Part shown: positions 8,577 to 16,135 of the stretch, one piece after another
Position numbering within the stretch: position 1 is the first letter of the stretch
Layout of the letters: each line of letters starts with the position of its first letter
From: CAZPMT01 sp964587655
Lineage (GTDB): Bacteria > Hydrogenedentota > Hydrogenedentia > Hydrogenedentales > SLHB01
Length of the DNA: 52,373 bases
Assembly (NCBI GenBank): GCA_964587655.1
Contig: CAZPMT010000025.1
Coordinates: forward strand, 1 to 52,373
Reading direction: 5' to 3'
Notes under the pieces: model-generated
What the model was told of the DNA's origin: nothing
Database searches by the model: none
Seen by the model: the letters and a program-made list of their open reading frames with translations, nothing else
Program-made: the position numbers and the translations under genes

Positions 8577-9386
8577 ATGTCGATGCCGATCGATTTTGCC
8601 AGGCGGATAGAAGATACAAGGGGCGCGGCGGGCGGGGCAGCCTTGTGGTGGCTGGCGCAGGCGGGCTTTGCCTTCAAGTCCGGCGAGGGAACCATCATAT
8701 ACGTTGACCCGTATCTCTCGAACGTCGTGGAACGTAAGTTCGGATTCAAGCGATTGTCACTTGCGCCGATTGATGCGGAGGCCGTGCAGGCGGATTGGGT
8801 GGTCAGCTCGCACGAACACCTCGACCATCTGGACACGGACGCGCTGCCGATCATTGCCGGGAACAACCCGCAATGCCGCTTCGCAGGACCGGTATCCTGC
8901 GTCGAGGAATATGAGAAGTGCGGTATCTCAACGGAGCGCCGGCTGATCTTGTCGCCGGGGAACGCGTACGCGCTTAACGACGTGACGCTTCATACGACAC
9001 AGGCTGATCATGGAGAGTTGTCGCCATCCGCCCTGTCGCTACTCTTGGATTTCGGCAAGGTCCGGGTGTTGTTTACCGGCGACACGGCGTTGAGGCCGGC
9101 CTGGATGCAGCCGCTTATCGACATGAAGCCGACTGTGCTTCTGCCCTGCATCAACGGGAAGTACGGTAATCTCAGCGCCGCCGAAGCGGCGCAACTCACC
9201 AGTACCGTCAATCCGAAGATCGTCGTTCCGTGCCACTTCTGGATGTTCAAGGAACACAACGGAGATCCTGAATCTTTCGTCCAAGCGTGCGCCGAGGTGT
9301 GCCCCGGCGTCCGGATCGACATAATGACGCCGGGAGAAGGAATCGTGATTGACGGCGAGGGCGCGCAACCCGCGCGTTCCGTGTAA
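8577..9386 (+). CDS. UlaG-like MBL-fold metallo-hydrolase
   Basis: A 269-residue metallo-beta-lactamase-fold protein. The metal-binding HxHxDH is HEHLDH at residues 79-84 (after VVSS). The UlaG-type features WWLAQAGF (about 24-31), ADHGELSPSALSLLL, FTGDTALRPAW and PCHFWMF follow in order. UlaG family members hydrolyse L-ascorbate-6-phosphate lactone and related lactones or phosphodiesters. Here it precedes the E1 beta/alpha genes by 12 bases and is probably cotranscribed. ATG 8577 follows GAGGAA; ATG 8583 is an alternative only two codons later. Confidence 0.8.
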   Translation: MSMPIDFARRIEDTRGAAGGAALWWLAQAGFAFKSGEGTIIYVDPYLSNVVERKFGFKRLSLAPIDAEAVQADWVVSSHEHLDHLDTDALPIIAGNNPQCRFAGPVSCVEEYEKCGISTERRLILSPGNAYALNDVTLHTTQADHGELSPSALSLLLDFGKVRVLFTGDTALRPAWMQPLIDMKPTVLLPCINGKYGNLSAAEAAQLTSTVNPKIVVPCHFWMFKEHNGDPESFVQACAEVCPGVRIDIMTPGEGIVIDGEGAQPARSV

Positions 9387-9398
9387 GAGGAAGGAATA

Positions 9399-10394
9399 AT
9401 GCCGCGAAGAATTCGATTTGTTGAGGCGCTGCGCGAAGGAATGCGCCAGGAAATGGAGCGTGATCCGTCCGTGTTCGTCATGGGCGAAGGCGTCGGACCG
9501 CATGGTAGCTGTTTCAAGCAGACGGATGGCTTCTGCGCGCTCTTCGGCGAGGATCGCAGTCGCGATACGCCAATCTCTGAACTCGCGATAGCCGGCGCGG
9601 CCGTGGGCGCGGCCATGATGGGCATGCGTCCGATAGCGGACTTGATGTGGATCGATTTCTCGATGCTCGCGACCGATCAGATCTGCAACCAGGCGGCGAA
9701 GCTGCGTTACATCTCGAACGGCCAGGTCAAGGTCCCGCTAGTGATCCGCATGACGACGGGTGCGCTGAGGTCGAACGCAGCGCAGCATTCGGGATCGTTC
9801 TACTCGTGGTACATCAACACGCCGGGGCTGAAGGTCGTCGTGCCAAGTTGCCCTTATGACGCGAAGGGCCTGATCGTCTCGGCCATTCGAGACGATGATC
9901 CCGTCATCTACCTCGAACACAAATTACTGCTGAACGTCAGGGGCGAAGTTCCCGAGGAACCATATGCGATCCCGCTCGGTGTGGCGGAAGTCAAACGCGA
10001 AGGAACGGACCTCACTATCGTCGCGACGGGCATCGAGGTCGCCCACTCGCTCGCCGCCGCCGAGACCTTGGCGAAAGAGGGGATCTCGGTCGAGGTCATC
10101 GATCCCCGCACACTGATGCCATACGACGCGGACGCCATTCTCGCGTCGGTGCGCAAGACGGGCAGGCTGCTGGTCGTGGATGAAGGCTTCCGTTACTGCG
10201 GGTTCGCAAGCGAGGTCATCGCGATGGTCGTCGAGAACGCCATGGACGCGCTGAAGGCGCCTCCGCGTCAATTGACCACGATGCACACCACGATCCCGTT
10301 CAGCCCGCCGATGGAGGATTACGTCTTCCCGAACCCGGCCAAGATCGCCGGCGCCGCGCGCGCGGTGATGGGCGCCGGCCAAAGGGAGGCATGA
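9399..10394 (+). CDS. 2-oxo-acid dehydrogenase E1 component, beta subunit (transketolase-like)
   Basis: A 331-residue protein with the E1-beta pattern. The N-terminus has the sequence RFVEALREGMRQEM and MGEGVGPHG, then a PISELAIAGAAVGAAMMGMRPI stretch (short motif ISELAIAG), ADLMWIDF, and AQHSGSFYSW near the cofactor site. The C-terminal transketolase domain carries VIDPRTLMPYD. It would pair with the alpha subunit directly downstream (three-base gap) to decarboxylate pyruvate, acetoin or a branched 2-oxo acid with thiamine diphosphate. Gene order beta then alpha is the reverse of the common order. RBS GAGGAAGGA lies at about 9388-9396. Confidence 0.85.
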   Translation: MPRRIRFVEALREGMRQEMERDPSVFVMGEGVGPHGSCFKQTDGFCALFGEDRSRDTPISELAIAGAAVGAAMMGMRPIADLMWIDFSMLATDQICNQAAKLRYISNGQVKVPLVIRMTTGALRSNAAQHSGSFYSWYINTPGLKVVVPSCPYDAKGLIVSAIRDDDPVIYLEHKLLLNVRGEVPEEPYAIPLGVAEVKREGTDLTIVATGIEVAHSLAAAETLAKEGISVEVIDPRTLMPYDADAILASVRKTGRLLVVDEGFRYCGFASEVIAMVVENAMDALKAPPRQLTTMHTTIPFSPPMEDYVFPNPAKIAGAARAVMGAGQREA

Positions 10395-10397
10395 CGA

Positions 10398-11372
10398 ATG
10401 GATAAGGCGGCGAAGATCCGATTGCTAGAAACGATGCTGCGGATCCGCAAGACGGAACTCCAGCTTGCGGCCCTGTTCAAGCTCGGAAAGATCCCGAGCG
10501 CCGCGCATCTGTACGAAGGCCAGGAGGCCATTGCGGCGGGCGTATGCTCCCTGCTGCGCAACGAAGACTGCATCACGAGCACGCATCGCGGCCACGGCCA
10601 TTGCATTGCGAAAGGGATGCCGCTCAAGCATCTCATCAGTGAAGTGTGCGGCAAGAAGACCGGGTGTTGCGGCGGCAAAGGCGGCACGATGCACATGTTT
10701 CAGCCGGACATCGGCATCATGGGCACGATCGGAATCGTCGGCGGAGGTATACCCGTCGCAACGGGGATCGGGCTCGCCCTACAAATGCAGCACAAGGACA
10801 ACGTGGCCGTCAGCTTCTTCAGCGACGGCGCCAGCAACAACGGCGCCTTTCACGAAAGCCTCAACCTAGCTTCGCTATGGAAACTTCCCGTGATCTTCGT
10901 GTGCGAGAACAACCTGTACGCAACGTCGGTCAGCGTGCGGCGTTCGACGCCGATCAAGAATATCAGCGTTCGCGCGGCGGGATACGGCATGCCGGGCGTC
11001 ACCATCGACGGCAACCGCGTGGACGATGTCCATGCGGCCGCGCAGGAAGCCGTCGAACGCGCGCGCCGAGGCGAGGGTCCAACGTTGATCGAATGTAAGA
11101 CCTACCGTATCCGCGGGCATTTCGAAGGAGATGACGCGATCTATCGCAGCAAGGAGGAAGTGGTCGAGGCGCGCAAGCGAGATCCCATCGATTACTGGAG
11201 GAAACATCTCGAGGATGCGGGCGAACTCAGCACGGAAGAGTTCGATCAAATGGCCGCGGCCATTGACGTGGAAGTTGCCGAAGCGGCAGCCTTCGCGGAA
11301 GCGAGCCCCTTTCCAGCGCCCGAGGATGCTCTCATCCTTAGCGGGCAAGCGAAGGAGCAGACTACGGGTTGA
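10398..11372 (+). CDS. 2-oxo-acid dehydrogenase E1 component, alpha subunit
   Basis: A 324-residue thiamine-diphosphate-binding E1-alpha protein. It shows THRGHGHCIAKGM, a cysteine/glycine-rich TGCCGGKGGTMHMF and the ThDP motif SDGASNNGAFHE at 142-153, where the first residue of the usual GDG is Ser. ENNLYATSVSV and TYRIRGHFEGD are also typical of the acetoin/pyruvate dehydrogenase family. No E2 lipoyl-transferase or E3 gene lies nearby, so these must be elsewhere in the genome, or the E1 pair acts on its own. ThDP and Mg ligands otherwise look intact. Confidence 0.85.
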   Translation: MDKAAKIRLLETMLRIRKTELQLAALFKLGKIPSAAHLYEGQEAIAAGVCSLLRNEDCITSTHRGHGHCIAKGMPLKHLISEVCGKKTGCCGGKGGTMHMFQPDIGIMGTIGIVGGGIPVATGIGLALQMQHKDNVAVSFFSDGASNNGAFHESLNLASLWKLPVIFVCENNLYATSVSVRRSTPIKNISVRAAGYGMPGVTIDGNRVDDVHAAAQEAVERARRGEGPTLIECKTYRIRGHFEGDDAIYRSKEEVVEARKRDPIDYWRKHLEDAGELSTEEFDQMAAAIDVEVAEAAAFAEASPFPAPEDALILSGQAKEQTTG

Positions 11373-11411
11373 GGATCGCTCGGACCCCGTGAAAATCCTC
11401 TCGAAACTGGA

Positions 11412-11726
11412 TCAACCGCGTTGTCCTCGGCGTCCGGCAGACGCCGAGGCGGCGGGTGAATTTCGCTTGCGAAGCCACCGGGCGAAGGATATCTGACTTT
11501 CTCCCGACGGCTTACCCGCAAGCAGTCCTTCGACGCTGATGTCCTCGTCAAGATCTTCCCAATGAACTCCGTGTCCCTTGCCGATGAATCTCCAGTTGTT
11601 ACGCTCGGAAGCCGAGGCATGAAGAAGCCGGGGAAACCAGGCCAGCGGCACGGAGATGGTCCTGCCGTCGCTCAGATCAACGCGCAGAGTATCTTTCGTC
11701 ACGGACACGTCCAGCGCTGTCGGCAT
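11412..11726 (-). CDS. DUF2442 domain protein with a hairpin-encoded tail
   Basis: A 104-residue protein whose first 80 residues match DUF2442 (TALDVSVTKDTLRVDLSDGR pattern in 3-22, then SVPLAWFPRLLHAS, NWRFIGKGHGVHWEDLDEDI and VEGLLAG). DUF2442 proteins usually pair with DUF4160 and are regarded as toxin-antitoxin-like, but no DUF4160 gene is present here. ATG 11726 is chosen because GGAGCGGAGGA immediately precedes it. The last 15 residues are Ala/Ser/Gly/Arg-rich and are encoded by a perfect GC hairpin (11425-11449), suggesting that the tail was acquired from non-coding or repeat DNA. It is convergent with the E1-alpha gene. Confidence 0.7.
   Translation of the reverse strand: MPTALDVSVTKDTLRVDLSDGRTISVPLAWFPRLLHASASERNNWRFIGKGHGVHWEDLDEDISVEGLLAGKPSGESQISFARWLRKRNSPAASASAGRRGQRG
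11425..11449. repeat. Perfect GC-rich hairpin at the convergent gene junction
   Basis: Arms CCTCGGCGTC and GACGCCGAGG surround a five-base loop. It lies inside the 3' end of the DUF2442 gene, 53 bases past the E1-alpha stop. It could act as a bidirectional transcription stop for the convergent genes, although no T-tract follows on either strand, so termination is unproven. Confidence 0.5.
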
Positions 11727-11794
11727 TTCCTCCGCTCCTCTAGCGTTAGGCCCTGTCAAAACAGACTCTCGGAAACAATGTCCCGCGAAGTTTG

Positions 11795-11966
11795 AGCGTT
11801 TGTGAAGAAACGCCGTCGCAATACGCCCGTTCTCTGAAGGAGCCTGGAGCATTGCGTCATTCCCGCGAAAGCGGGAATCCAGTGCGAAGGTTGCGGGGCA
11901 GCGTGTGTGTTCTGGATTCCCGCTTTCGCGGGAATGACGACATTCTGGCATCTTTTCACAAGCGCT
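11795..11966. repeat. MITE-like element with terminal inverted repeats and a double-hairpin core, family A (copy 1)
   Basis: The ends are imperfect 16-bp inverted repeats (left AGCGTTTGTGAAGAAA; right end, read on the other strand, AGCGCTTGTGAAAAGA; 13 of 16 match). Inside, hairpins ATTCCCGC-GAAA-GCGGGAAT (near 11859) and ATTCCCGC-TTTC-GCGGGAAT (near 11916) are themselves inverted around 11897. The left flank contains GCAATACGCCCGT, which recurs at about 24052. No target-site duplication is obvious. The stretch 11727-11982 otherwise holds nothing coding that I can support. Confidence 0.75.
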
Positions 11967-11982
11967 GATGTCAACGAGAACA

Positions 11983-12804
11983 TCACGGGAGGCCAAACAC
12001 TTTCCTCGCATTATCGCGATAGAACAGCCCTGTTGCTTCTTCATCAAGGCCGAGGGCGTCGCTTCCTTCGAGGGCCATCTGCGGCGTGAGCATAGGGTAG
12101 TTGCTGCCGAAGAGCACCTTCTTTCGTCCATTCCGCCGCATGAACTCGACCAACTCGATGGGATAGCGCTTGGCCTTGTACGCCGACGTATCTATGTAAA
12201 CGTTCGGGTACTTCGTGGCGAGTGCGATCATCTCGACTGTCCAGGGGTAACCGATATGGCCGCCGACGATGGTGAGTTCTGGGAAATCGAGCGCAACTTC
12301 GTCGAGGTAGGGGATCGGCCTTCCCGGTTCGGAAGGGCACATCGGCCCCGTGTGTCCGACCTGGAGGCAGAAGGGGATGCCAAGTTCCACGCATTCGGCA
12401 TAGAGCGGGTAGTAGCGCCGGTCGTTGGGCGGGAGGTTCCAGTGCCAGGGGAGTATGCGCAACCCGCGAAAGCCATACTCGCGGACGCAACGGCGCAGCT
12501 CGCGCACGGCCTCCATGGGCCGGTACAGATCCACCGACGCAATGCCCGCGAACCGGTCAGGATACTTCTTCACGAGCACACCCACTTCGTCATTAGTGAT
12601 CATCGGCCCGTGCGGACCCCACCACGCGCAGATCATTCCGACGCTCACGCCGGCCTGGTCCATGGCGCCGATGGTCATCTCGGGCGGGATTTCCTTCGGA
12701 ATCGTTCCACCCACCCACCTGCGCAGCGATTCAAACATGGGATGCATAAGGAACTCCGGCGTAGGATGCTGCATCCATGCGTCAATGATGGGTTGATTCG
12801 GCAT
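11983..12804 (-). CDS. Amidohydrolase-family (Amidohydro_2) TIM-barrel hydrolase
   Basis: A 273-residue protein of the amidohydrolase-2/ACMSD-like superfamily. It shows PDRFAGIASVDL, FRGLRILPWHW, GIPFCLQVGHTGP, a GGHIGYPW histidine and a terminal YRDNARKVFGLP, which is typical of the family. Two metal-site positions are unusual: the N-terminal HxH is replaced by IDAWMQHP, and the C-terminal metal Asp of FGxDYP is Asn in FGSNYP. I recall similar replacements in a subfamily of short amidohydrolases, so it may use a reduced metal site. ATG 12804 is preferred over the longer frame because GGAGGGAAGAG stands just upstream. Confidence 0.8.
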   Translation of the reverse strand: MPNQPIIDAWMQHPTPEFLMHPMFESLRRWVGGTIPKEIPPEMTIGAMDQAGVSVGMICAWWGPHGPMITNDEVGVLVKKYPDRFAGIASVDLYRPMEAVRELRRCVREYGFRGLRILPWHWNLPPNDRRYYPLYAECVELGIPFCLQVGHTGPMCPSEPGRPIPYLDEVALDFPELTIVGGHIGYPWTVEMIALATKYPNVYIDTSAYKAKRYPIELVEFMRRNGRKKVLFGSNYPMLTPQMALEGSDALGLDEEATGLFYRDNARKVFGLP

Positions 12805-12943
12805 GATCTCTTCCCTCCAGTTTGGTTGCATCAAGACAGCGGGACAAATTCCGCGGACATAGGTTACACGAAGTCACAATGACATCGGTAACTGCTTCCT
12901 CCGGTACGCCCATATCGGCGAAGACGTCAGGATCAACGCCCCG

Positions 12944-13035
12944 CATCGTCATTCCCGCGCAGGCGGGAATCCAGCATGCGCGCGGGCATCTGCTTCTTTC
13001 CCCGCTGGATTCCCGCCTGCGCGGGAATGACGATG
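12944..13035. repeat. Long perfect inverted repeat, double-hairpin family A (copy 2)
   Basis: Arms of about 32 bp at 12944-12975 and 13004-13035 are perfect inverted copies. Each arm contains a nested hairpin, ATTCCCGC-GCAG-GCGGGAAT or ATTCCCGC-CTGC-GCGGGAAT. It occupies the intergenic stretch between divergent genes (12805-13157). The remainder of that stretch holds no open frame that I can support and must contain the two divergent promoters. The core matches the very widespread ATTCCC-N8-GGGAAT repeat type known from Neisseria (dRS3) and other bacteria. Confidence 0.85.
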
Positions 13036-13157
13036 TGGGTGGCACGCATGGGTATTTCCACAGGGGCGTCGGTCTTGGGATAGCTTCTAGCGCCGTTTGA
13101 AACGCCCCGCAAAATGTGTACACTTCATCCGGACAATGCACAATGAGGAACTGCGAA

Positions 13158-14219
13158 ATGCATCGGAAGAATGCTTGCGAATCATCTTTTTCGGTGAAGC
13201 CTCTGCGGTCGGTTGCGGAGTTGGAGGACAAGCTTTCCGAACCGACCTCCGGGGTGGTCGATGCGATATCGCGACTCGAAGGCGGCCTTCTTATCCTTGG
13301 CGTCGGCGGGAAGATGGGACCGTCCCTCGCGCAGTTGGCCGTACGCGCGATCGAGGCCTCGGGCGTCGAGCGGCGTGTTGTCGCCGTGTCATCGTTCTCG
13401 ATGAAAGGTCTGCGGAAGCGGCTTGAGTCTATGGACGTCGAGACGATCCAGGGAGATCTGCTGCAACCCGGCGTCCTCGAATCGCTGCCCGACATTCCGA
13501 ATGTGATTTACATGGCCGGGCGCAAGTTCGGCTCGACGGGCGCCGAGTGGCTCACCTGGGCGACGAACGTTCATCTGCCGGCCCTTGTCGCGCAACGTTT
13601 CAAAGATTCGCGCATCGTGGCCTTCTCATCGGGAAACGTGTACCCGCTTGAACCCGTGTTGGGCGGCGGCTCCACGGAATGCACGCCGCCGGGTCCGATC
13701 GGCGAGTACGCGATGACGTGCCTTGGCCGGGAACGCGTGTTCGAGCACTTCGCCCGGCTCCACGGCACGCGGATCCTGCAACTTCGCTTGAACTATGCGG
13801 TGGAGCTGCGCTACGGCGTGCTTGTGGACATTGCACTGAAGATATGGAATGAGGCGCCAATAGATCTGGCCATGGGCCATTTGAACTGTGTCTGGCAGGG
13901 GTATGCGAACGCCGTGGCGTTGCAGGGCCTCGCCGTGGCCGAAAATCCGCCGCGCATCCTCAACATCACGGGACCGGAACTGGTGTCGATTCGCTGGGCC
14001 GCCACCCGGCTCGGATCTCTCATGGACAAGAAGCCCCATTTTGTTGGGGAGGAATCCGGTACGGCCCTGCTCAGCAACGCCGCCGCGTGCCATTGCATCT
14101 TTGGCTATCCTCAGGTGAGTCTCGATACCGTCATCGAATGGACCGCGCATTGGGTCATGAACGACGGCGAACGGCTGGACAAGCCCACTCACTTTGAGAC
14201 GCGAGATGGGAAGTTCTGA
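13158..14219 (+). CDS. NAD(P)-dependent epimerase/dehydratase-like SDR protein
   Basis: A 353-residue extended-SDR protein. The Rossmann motif is GVGGKMG at 48-54, and IYMAGRKFGS, VAFSSGNVYPL and RILQLRLNYAVE follow the family order. The usual catalytic YxxxK is not intact: GEYAMTCLGRE has Tyr, but the Lys position is Cys, so catalysis may be altered or the protein may be a binding or reductase variant. ATG 13158 is favoured by GAGGA eight bases upstream; ATG 13143 is also in frame. The next gene starts one base after its stop, so the two form a transcription unit. Confidence 0.78.
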   Translation: MHRKNACESSFSVKPLRSVAELEDKLSEPTSGVVDAISRLEGGLLILGVGGKMGPSLAQLAVRAIEASGVERRVVAVSSFSMKGLRKRLESMDVETIQGDLLQPGVLESLPDIPNVIYMAGRKFGSTGAEWLTWATNVHLPALVAQRFKDSRIVAFSSGNVYPLEPVLGGGSTECTPPGPIGEYAMTCLGRERVFEHFARLHGTRILQLRLNYAVELRYGVLVDIALKIWNEAPIDLAMGHLNCVWQGYANAVALQGLAVAENPPRILNITGPELVSIRWAATRLGSLMDKKPHFVGEESGTALLSNAAACHCIFGYPQVSLDTVIEWTAHWVMNDGERLDKPTHFETRDGKF

Positions 14220-14220
14220 T

Positions 14221-15294
14221 ATGCCGTCCCCGATGCCCATCGACAACTTACGCAATCTCCTGCGGAAAGGCCTTGCGATCCCCGCGCATCCTCTCGCGCT
14301 CACCCCCGAACGCAAACTGGACGAACGCCGCCAGCGCGCGTTGACCCGCTATTACTGCGCGGCGGGCGCGGGCGGCGTGGCCGTGGGCGTACACACGACC
14401 CAGTTCGCCATTCGCGACCCGAAACACGGTCTGTTCGAACCGGTTACTGAGCTCGCGAATGAGACCGTTGATGAATGCTCTCTGGTTCTCGGAAAGACGA
14501 TTCTCAAAGTGGGCGGCATCTGCGGCAAGACGCAGCAAGCGGTGGCGGAGGCGGAAATGTTGGCGAGAACCGGCTTCCATGCCGGCCTGCTCAGCCTCGG
14601 CGCACTGCGCGACGCGGACGTTGATACACTGATCGATCATTGCAGGGCCGTAGCGGAAGCCATCCCCGTTTTCGGCTTTTACCTGCAACCGGCGGTCGGA
14701 GGCCGATTGCTGCCCGTATCGTTCTGGCGCCGGTTCGCTGAAATCGAGAACGCCGTAGCCATCAAGATCGCGCCGTTCAACCGATATCAGACGTTTGACG
14801 TGGTCCGTGGCGTTGCGGAGGCGGGGCGCGAAGGAGATATCGCGATTTACACCGGCAACGACGACAACATCGTGCTGGACCTGCTGACCACGTACAAGAT
14901 CCGCATGGGCGGACGCGTCGCGACACTGCGCATCGTTGGCGGACTGCTGGGGCATTGGGCCTTCTGGACCCGCAAGGCCGTCGAGCTAATCGAGGAATGT
15001 CACTGCATTGTAGAGTCATGCAGGGATGTCCCGCAGGAGTTACTGACCCGCGCAATCGAGGTGACCGACGCAAACGCGGCCACCTTCGACAGCGCCAACG
15101 GTTTCGCGGGCTGCATCGCGGGCATCCATGAAATCCTCATGCGCCAGGGACTGCTGGCGGGACGATTGACGCTCGATCCTCGCGAAGACTTGTCTCCCGG
15201 ACAGAAAGATGAGATCGACCGCGTGTACGCATCGTATCCGCATCTCAATGACGACGACTTCGTTTCGGCGCATCTTGACGAGTGGTTGCGCTAG
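14221..15294 (+). CDS. Dihydrodipicolinate synthase/N-acetylneuraminate lyase (DapA) family protein
   Basis: A 357-residue class I aldolase-fold protein. The Schiff-base Lys is K182 in AIKIAPFN and the conserved Tyr is Y154 in GFYLQPAVGG. The N-terminal AGAGGVAVGVHTTQF matches the substrate-binding region of the family (usually GTTGE or GGxxxG). It is clearly longer than true DapA (about 290) and has an extra C-terminal segment, as in catabolic family members acting on sugar acids. Its coupling to the SDR gene upstream fits a sugar-acid degradation unit in which the SDR or the hydroxyacid dehydrogenases feed a keto-deoxy acid to this lyase. This pathway role is inference. Confidence 0.8.
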   Translation: MPSPMPIDNLRNLLRKGLAIPAHPLALTPERKLDERRQRALTRYYCAAGAGGVAVGVHTTQFAIRDPKHGLFEPVTELANETVDECSLVLGKTILKVGGICGKTQQAVAEAEMLARTGFHAGLLSLGALRDADVDTLIDHCRAVAEAIPVFGFYLQPAVGGRLLPVSFWRRFAEIENAVAIKIAPFNRYQTFDVVRGVAEAGREGDIAIYTGNDDNIVLDLLTTYKIRMGGRVATLRIVGGLLGHWAFWTRKAVELIEECHCIVESCRDVPQELLTRAIEVTDANAATFDSANGFAGCIAGIHEILMRQGLLAGRLTLDPREDLSPGQKDEIDRVYASYPHLNDDDFVSAHLDEWLR

Positions 15295-15406
15295 GCAAGG
15301 CGTGTTTGGCGGCGGGTTCAGGCCGGCCACGCCATGTTGATCCGCTCCTCACGACGGAGTATATAAGGGACAAGCGCGGTCCGGTTGCGCGGTAGGGAAT
15401 GTGAAT

Positions 15407-16066
15407 ATGGACCAATGGAGCGATGGCGTTTTCCTTCTTGGGCTGTATGGGGACCAGCGCGCGGGGTGCTGGATGCTGATAAACGGATCGAGCGGCGCCA
15501 TCGTCGAAATGCCGCCGTATAACCCCGGTCAGTTCTCACCAACCATCGCGGCGCAAATAGCCTGCGAGCAGCGGAACATATCCGTCGAACATCTCCTGTG
15601 CACGCACGTGCACGAAGACCACATCTCGCCCGATACCTTGAGGGAGTTTCACAAAGCATTTCCGAACGCGGCAATCTCTCTGCAGAAGGGCTTCAAACCG
15701 GCGATTCCGGACAACGTGCCGGTGCAGTACTTCGACGACGCGCTGAGTCTGGAACTTGCCGGCGAACCGTTGTATCTCGTCCACGCGCCCAAACACAGTT
15801 GGACCGATACGATGCTCATTTTCAAAGGCGTGATCCTGACTGGCGATTGGGAACTCAATACGATTCGATCCGTCCACGACGGCGAAGGGAAGGCCAGTGT
15901 GCCGGCGCGAACGAAGCTGAAATCCGTCAACGCTTTGATACGCTTCCCCGCCGAAAAGGGCTACATCATCCACAAGGCCTTCTCGATCCATGCCACTGAC
16001 CGCCGCGACAACATCGACTTCGTTGAGTTGATGGAGGACACGAAGGCCGACCGGCGATTCTGGTAG
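15407..16066 (+). CDS. MBL-fold metallo-hydrolase
   Basis: A 219-residue metallo-beta-lactamase-fold protein. The metal motif HVHEDH is at 67-72 in LLCTHVHEDHIS, followed by APKHSWTDTMLIF (His ligand) and LTGDWELNT (bridging Asp). It is short, lacking extra domains. It resembles glyoxalase II-like or lactonase-like family members, but the substrate cannot be told. ATG 15407 has AGGGA nine bases upstream; GTG 15401 is an in-frame alternative. It is probably monocistronic, preceded by about 110 bases of leader that I cannot interpret. Confidence 0.75.
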   Translation: MDQWSDGVFLLGLYGDQRAGCWMLINGSSGAIVEMPPYNPGQFSPTIAAQIACEQRNISVEHLLCTHVHEDHISPDTLREFHKAFPNAAISLQKGFKPAIPDNVPVQYFDDALSLELAGEPLYLVHAPKHSWTDTMLIFKGVILTGDWELNTIRSVHDGEGKASVPARTKLKSVNALIRFPAEKGYIIHKAFSIHATDRRDNIDFVELMEDTKADRRFW

Positions 16067-16135
16067 ACAAAACCGTCTGGCGGAAGTGGCTTCAGCGCTG
16101 CGCGCCCCAAGCGAAATAACGAAAGGAAGCGAATC

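Noticed and set aside
11424..11462. Rho-independent terminator
   Set aside because: A good stem but no T-tract on either strand; kept only as a hairpin.
11968..12882. Plus-strand open frame of 304 codons
   Set aside because: It is the complement of the amidohydrolase and lacks motifs.
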